DNA from: CAZHFA01 sp964534945
GTDB lineage: Bacteria > Bdellovibrionota_C > UBA2361 > CAKMMH01
DNA length: 19,169 nt
NCBI GenBank assembly: GCA_964534945.1
Contig: CAZHSB010000033.1
Span: 1 to 19,169 of the forward strand
Direction of reading: 5' to 3'
The position numbers and the translations under genes are program-made. The notes under the pieces were generated by a model, which saw nothing but the letters and a program-made list of their open reading frames with translations, was not told the origin of the DNA and did no database searches. Below are positions 6,241 to 13,570 of this stretch, piece after piece. Within the stretch, counting starts at the first letter, position 1; every line of letters begins with the position of its first letter.

Positions 6241-8625
6241 TTGTTTGGTGAAGATTTTTCATTGTTTGATGATGGTAAAGAATTTGATGTTTTAGGCGAT
6301 CTTAATGATAAGCAAAAAGAAGCGGTTTTACATATTGATGGCCCAATCTTAGTTTTGGCAGGCGCTGGGAGTGGAAAAACACGAGTGTTAACGAGGCGTG
6401 TCGCAAATTTAGTTTTAAATCATAAGGTATTTCCGTCAAATATTTTAGCTGTAACATTTACAAATAAGGCTACGCAAGAAATGAAAGAGAGGCTTTCTGG
6501 CTTACTTGGTAGTCAAACAAATTCTTTATGGGTATCAACTTTTCATTCAATGTCTGTCAGAATTTTGAGGCAACATGCGCATCATCTTGGATATGAAAAT
6601 TCATTTACTATTTATGATTCAAAAGATTCTCAAAGTCTTATAAAAAAAATATTTAAAGATCTATCAATTAATGATAAGGAGTATCCTGTAGATTATGTAA
6701 GAAGTCGTATTAGTCGAGCAAAAAATGGATTTTTATTTCCAGAAGATATTCTTGAAAAGGGCTTAACTTTTTCAAAGGGAGGTATGAAGCAAGAGCAAGT
6801 AGTTTCGCAAATTTATCAAGAATATCAAAAAGAGTTGAAACAATTAAATGCAATGGATTTTGACGATTTGCTTTTAAATACTTTAAGACTTTTTAAAAAG
6901 GACAAAGACGTTTTATCATTTTATCAAAATAAATTTCATTATATTTTGGTAGATGAGTTTCAAGATACGAATACTATTCAATATGATATTATAAGATTGT
7001 TGTCCGAAGTTCATAAAAATATTTTTGTGGTAGGTGATGATGATCAATCTATATATGCATTTAGAGGGGCAAAGCCTACGAACATAGCATTATTTGAAAA
7101 AGATTTTAAAGGTACTGTGGTTGTAAAATTGGAACAAAATTATCGTTCAACTGCAAATATTTTGTCGGCTTCAAATGGAATCATATCTCAAAATATATTA
7201 AGAAAAGATAAAAAGCTTTGGACAGCTGGTAAAAAGGGTGAACTTATAACATTATATTCTGCGCTTGATGAAAATTCAGAAGCACAATATGTTGCAAGTA
7301 AAATAAGAGAATTAGTATCTAGTGGAAAATATAAGTATAAAGATATAGCTTGTTTTTATAGGACTAATGCGCAATCTCGTGCTTTAGAGGAAGCTTTAAT
7401 GTCAAAGAAAATCTTATATAGAATTTTTGGAACATTGAAATTCTGGGATAGAAAAGAGATAAAAGACATCATCGCTTATTTAAGGCTTGTAATAAATGAA
7501 AATGATGATCAAGCTTTCTTAAGAGTTGTAAATTTTCCGACAAGAGGAATTGGCGCGCAAACGATAGCGAATCTTATGGCATCTGCTAAAAATGATGGTG
7601 TAAGTTTATATGTATCTGCAAGCAAAATTAAAAATTTAAAATTAGATGTATTTTTAGATTTAATAAGAGATTTTAAGAAAAAATCTCAAGATGTTTCTTT
7701 GCCAAATTTACTCGAATTCATATATGAAAAATCAACTTATAAAGAGTATCTAGAAAAGACAAAAGATCCAACGAATGAAAGTAGAATTGAAAATATAAGA
7801 GAGCTTGTTTCTTATGCAGGAACAGTTGCAAGAGGAGAAAGTGATAATGAAAAGGCGATAAGTTTTTTTATGGATAAAGTATCCCTTGCTGGTAGTGATG
7901 AATCTTATGAATCAAAGAATGCAAAAGATGAAAATTTAACTGATGTAGTTTCATTAATGACGGTACATCTTGCTAAGGGATTAGAATTCCCTGTCGTGTT
8001 TTTTACGGGATTAGAAGAGGGGCTTGTGCCACATTCTAAGACATTTGATCTTCCAGAAGAGCTAGAAGAGGAGAGGCGACTTTGTTATGTGGGAATTACT
8101 CGAGCAATGGAAAAACTTTATTTAACGTATGCTCAAAAAAGGACAATGTATTCTAAAAATAGGGAATCTTTCACAAGAAAAGAATCTAGATTTTTACGTG
8201 ATATTCCAAATGAGCTTATAGAAAGAGATGATGAAGATTTTTATCATGAGGGATATACATTTAATCGTAATGAAGCATGTATGACGTATAAAGATGATTC
8301 AAATTTTGATTTTTTGCCACAGGAGTATAAAAAGAAAATTGATAAGAAAATAAGAGAAGCTTATGGTAAGAAAAGTCCTCTTTCAATGCTTCAGCCTGCT
8401 CAAGAGCTAGTGGAGACGATAGGGAATTTTAAAAAATTATCTATTGAAGAAGTAAAAATTGGACTTAGAGTTAGAAATCCAAATTTTGGAGAGGGCATTA
8501 TAAGAGATATACAAGGGAGTTTGACCGCGAATAATCCTCATAAAATAAAACTTTGTATAGATTTTGATGATATTCCAGATCAAAAGAAGTTAATTTTAGG
8601 AAAGGCAGTTTTTGAGATATTGTAA
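6241..8625 (+). CDS. uvrD: UvrD/PcrA-type superfamily 1A DNA helicase
   Basis: An ATP-driven 3'-5' DNA helicase of 794 residues, of the type used in nucleotide excision repair, mismatch repair and clearing of RecA or stalled polymerase. Motifs in order: Q motif LNDKQKEAV (21-29), Walker A GAGSGKT (41-47), FTNKATQEMKER (Ia), Walker B VDEFQDTN (237-244), GDDDQSIYAFRGA (III), QNYRS (IV), TVHLAKGLEFPVVFF (V) and YVGITRAMEKLYLTYA (VI). The C-terminal 60 residues (VKIGLRVRNPNFGEGIIRD onward) are the Tudor-like RNA polymerase-binding domain of UvrD/PcrA, which separates it from Rep. Translation starts at TTG, set by GAGAGG five bases upstream; an ATG at 6229 is out of frame. An acidic, Asp/Phe-rich stretch precedes the Q motif. 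The length is slightly above the usual 720-750. Confidence 0.96.
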   Translation: MFGEDFSLFDDGKEFDVLGDLNDKQKEAVLHIDGPILVLAGAGSGKTRVLTRRVANLVLNHKVFPSNILAVTFTNKATQEMKERLSGLLGSQTNSLWVSTFHSMSVRILRQHAHHLGYENSFTIYDSKDSQSLIKKIFKDLSINDKEYPVDYVRSRISRAKNGFLFPEDILEKGLTFSKGGMKQEQVVSQIYQEYQKELKQLNAMDFDDLLLNTLRLFKKDKDVLSFYQNKFHYILVDEFQDTNTIQYDIIRLLSEVHKNIFVVGDDDQSIYAFRGAKPTNIALFEKDFKGTVVVKLEQNYRSTANILSASNGIISQNILRKDKKLWTAGKKGELITLYSALDENSEAQYVASKIRELVSSGKYKYKDIACFYRTNAQSRALEEALMSKKILYRIFGTLKFWDRKEIKDIIAYLRLVINENDDQAFLRVVNFPTRGIGAQTIANLMASAKNDGVSLYVSASKIKNLKLDVFLDLIRDFKKKSQDVSLPNLLEFIYEKSTYKEYLEKTKDPTNESRIENIRELVSYAGTVARGESDNEKAISFFMDKVSLAGSDESYESKNAKDENLTDVVSLMTVHLAKGLEFPVVFFTGLEEGLVPHSKTFDLPEELEEERRLCYVGITRAMEKLYLTYAQKRTMYSKNRESFTRKESRFLRDIPNELIERDDEDFYHEGYTFNRNEACMTYKDDSNFDFLPQEYKKKIDKKIREAYGKKSPLSMLQPAQELVETIGNFKKLSIEEVKIGLRVRNPNFGEGIIRDIQGSLTANNPHKIKLCIDFDDIPDQKKLILGKAVFEIL

Positions 8626-8674
8626 GATTGAAAAAATGTTGAAAGCTTTATTGCTTTTTAGTTTTTGTATTTAG

Positions 8675-8683
8675 TGTTAAAAT
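8675..8683 (+). promoter_or_regulatory. Extended -10 of a leaderless glycosidase transcript
   Basis: TGTTAAAAT at 8675-8683 reads as a TGn-extended -10 (TG-T-TAAAAT) ending eight bases before the ATG at 8692. No Shine-Dalgarno is present; the interval is A-rich. TTGCTT at 8651 is too far (21 bp) to be a standard -35. Confidence 0.4.
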
Positions 8684-8691
8684 AAAAAAAT

Positions 8692-9465
8692 ATGAAAATT
8701 TTTAAATTAATTTTATTTTTTGTTGTATTTACGAATACAGCTTTTGCTACGGAAGAATGGTATTCTTTAGCTCCTGATTTAGACATAAAAGAAATTTCTG
8801 TAAAGAGTAATCCAATTTTTGGAAGTAATTTATTATTTATAAGAACAGCCCTTAAGAAATATCAGGTTAAAGTTATTCGGTCTCAAGAATATGGGGAAAA
8901 AAGATCTGATGTGAGAAATTTAGCGCTCAAAACGAATGCAGTTCTTGCGATAAATGCAAATTTTTTTGATGAGAATGGTAGGGCTTTAGGTCTTGTTATA
9001 AATAGGGGAAAAGTTTTCAATAGGCTTCACGCAGGTGGAAAAACTTTGACAGGTATTTTCCAAGCTAGTAGAAAAAATATTAAAATTTCTGGTAGAAATA
9101 ATATTGAATATCAATCAATACTTGAAGCGGTGCAGGCGGGACCAAGGTTAATTATAAATGGGGTTATACCAGAAACAAAGAATTCTTTTCAAAACAGCAA
9201 GCGTTCTGGAGTTTGTATAGACAATAAAGGAAAATTAATAATCTTTGCGACAACAGAAACTTTTTCTGGTGTAAGTCTTGATGTCTTACAAAAAGTATTA
9301 GTATCGCCAGAAATTGGTTGTAAAGATGCGTTAAATTTTGATGGTGGTGGTTCAGCACAAATTTATGTTAGTAATGAAATCCCAGAAATGAGAGAAAGGA
9401 TAGAAGCTAGATACATTCCTGGAAATGATAAGATTCCTGTAGCAATAGGATTGTTTGTAAAATAA
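8692..9465 (+). CDS. Secreted phosphodiester glycosidase-family protein (NAGPA/DUF2233 domain)
   Basis: 257 residues with a clear signal peptide: MKIFK, a hydrophobic core, and a likely signal peptidase I site after AFA (residue 19). The mature part matches the phosphodiester glycosidase family (the domain of the mammalian uncovering enzyme and bacterial YngK/DUF2233-type exoproteins). It has AINANFFDENGRALGLVINRGKV near 83-106, a central QAGPRLIINGVI segment, and the hallmark DGGGSAQIYV starting at Asp217, followed by a PVAIGLFV ending. Family members cleave sugar-phosphodiesters or related cell-wall and exopolysaccharide linkages; the substrate here cannot be told. It lies 66 bp downstream of uvrD on the same strand but has its own promoter-like box, so it is probably transcribed separately. 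The absence of a lipobox points to a periplasmic or secreted protein. Confidence 0.9.
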   Translation: MKIFKLILFFVVFTNTAFATEEWYSLAPDLDIKEISVKSNPIFGSNLLFIRTALKKYQVKVIRSQEYGEKRSDVRNLALKTNAVLAINANFFDENGRALGLVINRGKVFNRLHAGGKTLTGIFQASRKNIKISGRNNIEYQSILEAVQAGPRLIINGVIPETKNSFQNSKRSGVCIDNKGKLIIFATTETFSGVSLDVLQKVLVSPEIGCKDALNFDGGGSAQIYVSNEIPEMRERIEARYIPGNDKIPVAIGLFVK

Positions 9466-9497
9466 ATGATAAAATATCTCTAAAATAGAAAATTATA

Positions 9498-9518
9498 AAT
9501 TAAATATTTTAATTTTTT
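9498..9518 (+). terminator. Weak A+T-only hairpin with T-tract after the glycosidase gene
   Basis: AATTAAA and TTTAATT make a 7-bp stem with a 3-nt loop, running into TTTT. It contains no G-C pairs, so it is weak, but the position 33 bp after the stop codon suits a terminator. Confidence 0.3.
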
Positions 9519-9594
9519 AAAAAGTCATATAAAAGTCAGCATTACTTTATTTTTGATTAATAAAAATACTAGAATAAATTAACGTCAAAGTTCT

Positions 9595-9775
9595 TTATTT
9601 TGAATATATTGCCATTTTAGCCATTTGAACAATTTCTTTAGTTAGTTCTTGTCTAGATTGAATAGGTCCTAAATGTTGTTCTCCTTCAGGTAAAATTCCT
9701 CCACAAGGTATAAGGAGTATCAGATCCAAATTGCGCGGTAATTTTTTGAACTTCTATTAGACTAAATGTTATTCT
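9595..9775 (-). pseudogene. Frameshifted 3' remnant of an unidentified gene
   Basis: Read on the minus strand, about 180 bp look protein-like in two frames that join at one break. Upstream is EVQKITAQFGSDTPY. Downstream, in another frame, is IPCGGILPEGEQHLGPIQSR followed by QELTKEIVQMAKMAIYSK and a TAA at 9597-9595. The frames would join smoothly if a TA dinucleotide had been lost where the DNA reads CCTTATACCT (minus strand, near 9706-9715). A stop codon closes the upstream frame at 9778-9776, so no intact start remains. The balanced amino-acid composition, unlike random A+T-rich translation, is the main evidence. I do not recognise the family. A real short gene or a chance reading cannot be fully excluded. 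Confidence 0.5.
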
Positions 9776-9835
9776 TTAATTTTTTTAATTTTTAAGAAAA
9801 TACCAAAAACAGCATATATTTTTATTTAAAATATC

Positions 9836-9844
9836 TGTTATACT
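9836..9844 (+). promoter_or_regulatory. Extended -10 of a leaderless monooxygenase transcript
   Basis: TGTTATACT (TG-T-TATACT) ends seven bases before the ATG at 9852, and there is no Shine-Dalgarno. The arrangement is almost identical to that at 8675-8683. Confidence 0.5.
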
Positions 9845-9851
9845 TTCTTAC

Positions 9852-11102
9852 ATGGAAAAGCTTGATAATTATAGATTAAAACTAGGAAGCAATCTTTATG
9901 TTCCAATTATGCTTGGAGGCATGGGGGTTAATATATCAAACTCAAATTTAGCTTTGGAAATTGCAAGGCTTGGGGGGATTGGGCATATTTCAGATGCAAT
10001 GTCTCCCACAGTTTGTGATAGAGAATTGGGAACACACTATAGCAAGGAAAAATTTAACTTATGTAAATGGAATAGGGGAAATTTTGATAAATCACAGATG
10101 AAGTTTGATTTGAATGAAGTATATGATGCTCAAAAACGATATATTAGCAGTGTCATGGAGCGTAAGAAAGGCGATGGCGCGATATTTGTGAATGTCATGG
10201 AAAAACTTTCTATGGGAGATCCGCTTGGCTCTTTAAAGACTAGATTAGTTGGTGCACTTGATGTGGGAGTTGATGGTATTACACTTTCTGCAGGTGTCCA
10301 TATGTATAGTTTGGGACTGATAGAAGATCATAAAAGATTTAAAGATGTAAAACTTGGAATAATAGTTTCAAGCGATAGAGCGTTAAGAGTGTTTCTAAGA
10401 AGTGCAAAGAGAGCGAATCGTATGCCTGATTATATAGTTATTGAAGGGCCATTAGCTGGTGGGCATCTAGGGTTCGGGGAAGACTGGAGAGAGTTTGAGC
10501 TTGCAAAAATTTTGCAGGATTGTAAAGAATTGTTAAAAAAAGAAGATTTAAATATTCCGCTCATTGTTGCAGGAGGAATTTTTACAGGTGGTGATGCAGT
10601 GAATTTTATAAAGCAAGGTGCAAGTGGTGTGCAAGTTGCTACAAGATTTTTAGCATCGAAAGAATGCGCTTTGCCAAACAGCGTTAAACAAGAATATTTT
10701 AAAGCTGGGAAGGAGGATGTCGTAGTAAATTCGGCTTCACCTACAGGTTATTTGATGAGAATGTTGAAAAACAGTCCATGTCTTTCTTCTAGGATTATAC
10801 CGCAATGTGAGCTTTTTGGTTATATGTTGTCAAAAGATGGTATTTGCCAATATCTTGATACGTATAAAAAATATATTTCTGAAAAAATTCTTGGTCCGAT
10901 AAAAGAAAAAATGTGTATTTGTACGCATTTTTATAAGAATACTTGTTGGACGTGCGGGCAATATGCGTACAGATTAAAAGAGACAACAATAAAAAATATT
11001 GATAATACATATGAATTATTATCTGCAGAGCATATTTTTAAAGATTATCAGTTTAGTGTGGGAGATTCTATTAATCTTCCAATTTCGCAAAAAATAAGTT
11101 AA
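9852..11102 (+). CDS. Nitronate monooxygenase (2-nitropropane dioxygenase)-like FMN protein with C-terminal Cys cluster
   Basis: A 416-residue TIM-barrel flavoprotein. Visible family signatures are IMLGGMGVNIS near 19-29 and ARLGGIGHIS near 38-47 (FMN-binding N-terminus), IEGPLAGGHLGF with the likely catalytic His205, and the phosphate-binding end VAGGIFTGGDAV (from 239) followed by GVQVATRFL. In nitronate monooxygenases the His abstracts a proton from alkyl nitronates; related members are trans-acting enoyl reductases, so the true substrate is open. Residues about 354-369 add Cys355, Cys357, His359, Cys365 and Cys368 (CxCxH...CxxC), which could bind zinc or an iron-sulfur centre and lie beyond the classical barrel. 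No signal peptide; cytoplasmic. The gene stands between a decayed gene and an HDOD gene 68 bp downstream, with which it may be co-transcribed. Confidence 0.85.
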   Translation: MEKLDNYRLKLGSNLYVPIMLGGMGVNISNSNLALEIARLGGIGHISDAMSPTVCDRELGTHYSKEKFNLCKWNRGNFDKSQMKFDLNEVYDAQKRYISSVMERKKGDGAIFVNVMEKLSMGDPLGSLKTRLVGALDVGVDGITLSAGVHMYSLGLIEDHKRFKDVKLGIIVSSDRALRVFLRSAKRANRMPDYIVIEGPLAGGHLGFGEDWREFELAKILQDCKELLKKEDLNIPLIVAGGIFTGGDAVNFIKQGASGVQVATRFLASKECALPNSVKQEYFKAGKEDVVVNSASPTGYLMRMLKNSPCLSSRIIPQCELFGYMLSKDGICQYLDTYKKYISEKILGPIKEKMCICTHFYKNTCWTCGQYAYRLKETTIKNIDNTYELLSAEHIFKDYQFSVGDSINLPISQKIS

Positions 11103-11170
11103 AGTTTTTTTTTAGATTTAACGATGCTTCTAATAGGACTTTAGTTGAGCTAGTTTTTTTATAAGGTTTT

Positions 11171-12067
11171 ATGGTAGATATAGATTTTTTTAAAGAAAAT
11201 ATTGATATTACAGATTGGAGAGAGATTGTAGCCTTAACAGATGATCTTCCCCCTATGCCTAATATTGCTTGGAAAGCTATTGAGCTGTTAGAAAATGAAA
11301 ATGTATCTGGGCAAGAATTAGGTAGTATTTTATCTAAAGATGCAGCACTTGTAAGTCGAGTATTACGAATCGCAAATTCTGCGATGTTTGCAAGACAACG
11401 AGAGATTGCCACAGTTTCTCAGGCTTCAATGGTTATAGGATATAAAACCTTAAAAGGTATTATTTATGCTGCAACTGTTAGGCAAATGTATTCTGATATG
11501 AGTGAGGCTCAGGCTCTTGTTTGGGAGCATAGCGTTGCCACAGCAATGTTTGCAACAAAAATCAGTGAATTTTTAAAAAAATCATTTGCAGATGAAGCTT
11601 TTTTATTAGGGATGCTTCATTCTCTGGGACAACTTGCATTACTTAATTTTAAAGAAACAGAGAAAAAATTTGATGAAGTTTTAAATTTAATTAAGGTTAA
11701 TTCTTTTGGATATTTTGAAGCAGAACAAAAAGTTTTTGGATTTACTCATGCTTTAGTTGGAGCATTAGTTGCAAAAAAATGGAACTTTCCATTAGAAACG
11801 TGTCAAGTAATTCTTCACTATTTGGACCCTTTAGAAAATTTTGTTAATAAAGATTTATTAGAAGAAAAAACATTATTGATTCGTTTATCAAGCATGTTGG
11901 CGCATAAATTTAATTTTGGAAGTCCTGAAGGATATTTTATTTCAGATAAGGATATTATAAAAGTTTCCGAAAAAATTGGTCTTGATAAAAAGACATTTAA
12001 AAATGATTTAGATAAAATTTGTAATGAAGTAAAAGAAGAATTCAAAAAAGAAAAAGAAAATTATTAA
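11171..12067 (+). CDS. HDOD-domain signalling protein
   Basis: A 298-residue, single-domain protein. Residues about 20-215 fit the HDOD family: LTDDLPPMPNIAWKAIELLE, then LGSILSKDAALVSRVLRIANS, then ASMVIGYKTLKGIIYAA, and WEHSVATAMFATKIS. The position where true HD phosphohydrolases have His-Asp reads His150-Ser151 (GMLHSLGQLAL), so metal-dependent catalysis is unlikely, as is usual for HDOD proteins. The C-terminus is Lys/Glu-rich and helical. Family members act as regulators in motility, stress and cyclic-di-GMP circuits; the partner is not indicated here. The start is supported by AAGG four bases before the ATG. It converges on purC, with a hairpin between them. Confidence 0.88.
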   Translation: MVDIDFFKENIDITDWREIVALTDDLPPMPNIAWKAIELLENENVSGQELGSILSKDAALVSRVLRIANSAMFARQREIATVSQASMVIGYKTLKGIIYAATVRQMYSDMSEAQALVWEHSVATAMFATKISEFLKKSFADEAFLLGMLHSLGQLALLNFKETEKKFDEVLNLIKVNSFGYFEAEQKVFGFTHALVGALVAKKWNFPLETCQVILHYLDPLENFVNKDLLEEKTLLIRLSSMLAHKFNFGSPEGYFISDKDIIKVSEKIGLDKKTFKNDLDKICNEVKEEFKKEKENY

Positions 12068-12150
12068 TCTTGTTTAATTAATAAACAAAAATAAAAAATT
12101 GTATTTATAAGAAATGAAAGTGGAAAACTTTAGCAACCTTTTTAGTAAAG

Positions 12151-12184
12151 TTGAGGGTAGCCCTTATTAAAAAGCTACCCTCAA
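12151..12184. terminator. Strong hairpin between convergent HDOD and purC genes
   Basis: TTGAGGGTAGC (12151-12161) and GCTACCCTCAA (12174-12184) pair perfectly over 11 bp with a 12-nt loop. It is the most G+C-rich element in this A+T-rich gap, placed 11 bp from the purC stop and 83 bp after the HDOD stop. T-tracts after the stem are short on both strands, so termination efficiency is uncertain, but the position fits a shared bidirectional terminator. Confidence 0.75.
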
Positions 12185-12195
12185 AAGGTGAAAGT

Positions 12196-13170
12196 CTATT
12201 TATATTTACGCACGCAATCTGCAACAACATCACAAATGTCATTGTAAGCAGTTTCGTAATTTACGTAAGGAAGCTCCTTTCCTGTAATCATTTTTGTTAA
12301 ATCTTTGTATATAATTCCCCCGTTTTCAAGTTCATCCTCTTCGAGCCTTGGCATATTAGGAGTTTGCCCCGTCCAATCATATTTATTTCTAAGGAGTTCT
12401 CGAAAATATTCCTTGGAAAATTGTTTAGGACGTTTTCCTCTATCCAAGTCGGAATAAAATCCGACAAGATTAAAATATCTTGCAGAATCGGCATTGGGCG
12501 CTTCATCTGCCCAAATGACTTCTCCATCGAGGACTCCGAACTCGAATTTGCAATCTGCAAGTAACAGATTTTTTTCTTGCATCAGCGAAGTTATTTCTGA
12601 AAAGAGTTCATATCCTTTCCAGATAGCTTCTTGAACAAGATCTTGATTGTATCCTTCGTTTTCTGCAAGCATTTGTTCTTGAGAAATCGGCTCATCATCT
12701 TTTGATTTCCTAGTTGGAGTAAACAAAGGGGTGTCACCAAAATCAAAAAATTCCGTAAGCCCTTCATCTAACGTGAGACCGTAATGCTCTCCTCTAGATC
12801 CTTGCATATAATCTTTGTATAAAGATCCCATAAAGATCCTTCTAAAGACAAATTCGTAAGGGATCATTTGAAGTTTTCTTCCAACTGTTACGGTCGGAAA
12901 AGGGTTCTCGATAGTCCAATTTTCTGCTACATGACCCATTTCTTCAAAAATATATCGATTCTGGGCGTTTAACGCCTCAGCTCGATACGGCATCGGTTGG
13001 GTCGAGTTATAGTTGAAAGCAGACCAACGATAATTAGTGACTGCTAACAAATAATCATCACCGATTTCTCCGAGCGATCGCACCTTTCCATTGCGACAAT
13101 TCTTAAGTCCAAAGGGGTTAAGATTGAAATTGATCAATCCTTTCAATGCCTCTTGAATCTTTTGATTCAT
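12196..13170 (-). CDS. purC: Phosphoribosylaminoimidazole-succinocarboxamide (SAICAR) synthase
   Basis: Joins aspartate to CAIR with ATP in de novo purine synthesis. Family signatures in 324 residues: GKVRSLGEIGDDYLLAVTNY then RWSAFN (28-53, the nucleotide-binding start), IPYEFVFRRIFMGSLYKDY (103-121), TPLFTPTRKSKDDEPIS (147-163), LADCKFEFG (204-212), WADEAPNADSARYFN (220-234) and KQFSKEYFRELL (249-260). It is longer than the common 235-240-residue bacterial enzyme and nearer in length to eukaryotic-type or extended PurC, with an insert around 163-200. The start at 13170 follows AGAAAGG five bases upstream; a GTG at 13212 would add 14 residues but sits close to the predicted transcription start, without a good ribosome binding site. 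No other purine gene is nearby. Confidence 0.93.
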   Translation of the reverse strand: MNQKIQEALKGLINFNLNPFGLKNCRNGKVRSLGEIGDDYLLAVTNYRWSAFNYNSTQPMPYRAEALNAQNRYIFEEMGHVAENWTIENPFPTVTVGRKLQMIPYEFVFRRIFMGSLYKDYMQGSRGEHYGLTLDEGLTEFFDFGDTPLFTPTRKSKDDEPISQEQMLAENEGYNQDLVQEAIWKGYELFSEITSLMQEKNLLLADCKFEFGVLDGEVIWADEAPNADSARYFNLVGFYSDLDRGKRPKQFSKEYFRELLRNKYDWTGQTPNMPRLEEDELENGGIIYKDLTKMITGKELPYVNYETAYNDICDVVADCVRKYK

Positions 13171-13209
13171 TTTTACCTTTCTAATAAACCTTGTTAATAA
13201 CGTATTTTC

Positions 13210-13256
13210 CACTTCCCGAAGTGAAAGATACTATCAAATAAAACCATGTTTGTCGA
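13210..13256 (-). promoter_or_regulatory. purC promoter with palindrome at the transcription start
   Basis: On the minus strand TCGACA (13256-13251), a 17-bp spacer and TAGTAT (13233-13228) make a standard promoter. The first transcribed bases overlap a palindrome CACTTCCCGAAGTG (13223-13210), whose arms extend imperfectly as TTTC(C)ACTTC/GAAGTGAAA. This is where a repressor operator or a 5'-end stem-loop of the mRNA would lie. The leader to the chosen ATG is about 50 nt. Confidence 0.6.
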
Positions 13257-13570
13257 TGCTGTTTTGTTAAAAATGACTAAATTTAAGATAATGAAATTGA
13301 AGTTTTATATTGAGAAAAAAATAAAGAATTTTTTAGTAAAATTAATAGAAAAATGAAGCTGATTTTTTTTAAAATATGTTTAATTGTCTTAAAATCAACT
13401 AGTTAGCTATTGTTTTTAATAAATAAAAATTTTTGAATCAAAAACTTATTTTGTGATGATAAAAAACTCGTGACAGGTTAATTCTTTTTAAAGTTTTTAA
13501 TTTTTATAGGGCAAATTAATAATTAAGAAATTTGTCTTTAGAAAAGTATTTTTTTCATAGAGGTTTTATT
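13257..13570. other. A+T-rich spacer between purC and the caspase-like gene
   Basis: The gap between divergent genes contains the purC promoter at its left edge and the ribosome binding site AGAGG (13559-13563) at its right edge. No ORF, repeat or clear rightward -35/-10 pair was found; several TAATAAT-like boxes around 13515-13525 are too common in this composition to call. Confidence 0.5.

Noticed and set aside
8642..8668. AAAGC-TTTATT-GCTTT hairpin after uvrD as a terminator
   Set aside because: Only five pairs, and the T-tract is interrupted; it also overlaps the possible promoter of the next gene.
10795..11010. 71-codon minus-strand ORF in the monooxygenase gene
   Set aside because: Shadow ORF rich in Tyr, Phe and Lys, as expected from reversed A+T-rich codons.
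13171..13212. GTG start adding 14 residues to PurC
   Set aside because: It lies only about 10 bases after the predicted transcription start and overlaps the palindrome; the ATG at 13170 has a good Shine-Dalgarno.
13532..13570. Earlier TTG start for the caspase-like protein
   Set aside because: It lacks a Shine-Dalgarno, whereas the ATG at 13571 has AGAGG at eight bases; the extra residues resemble translated leader.
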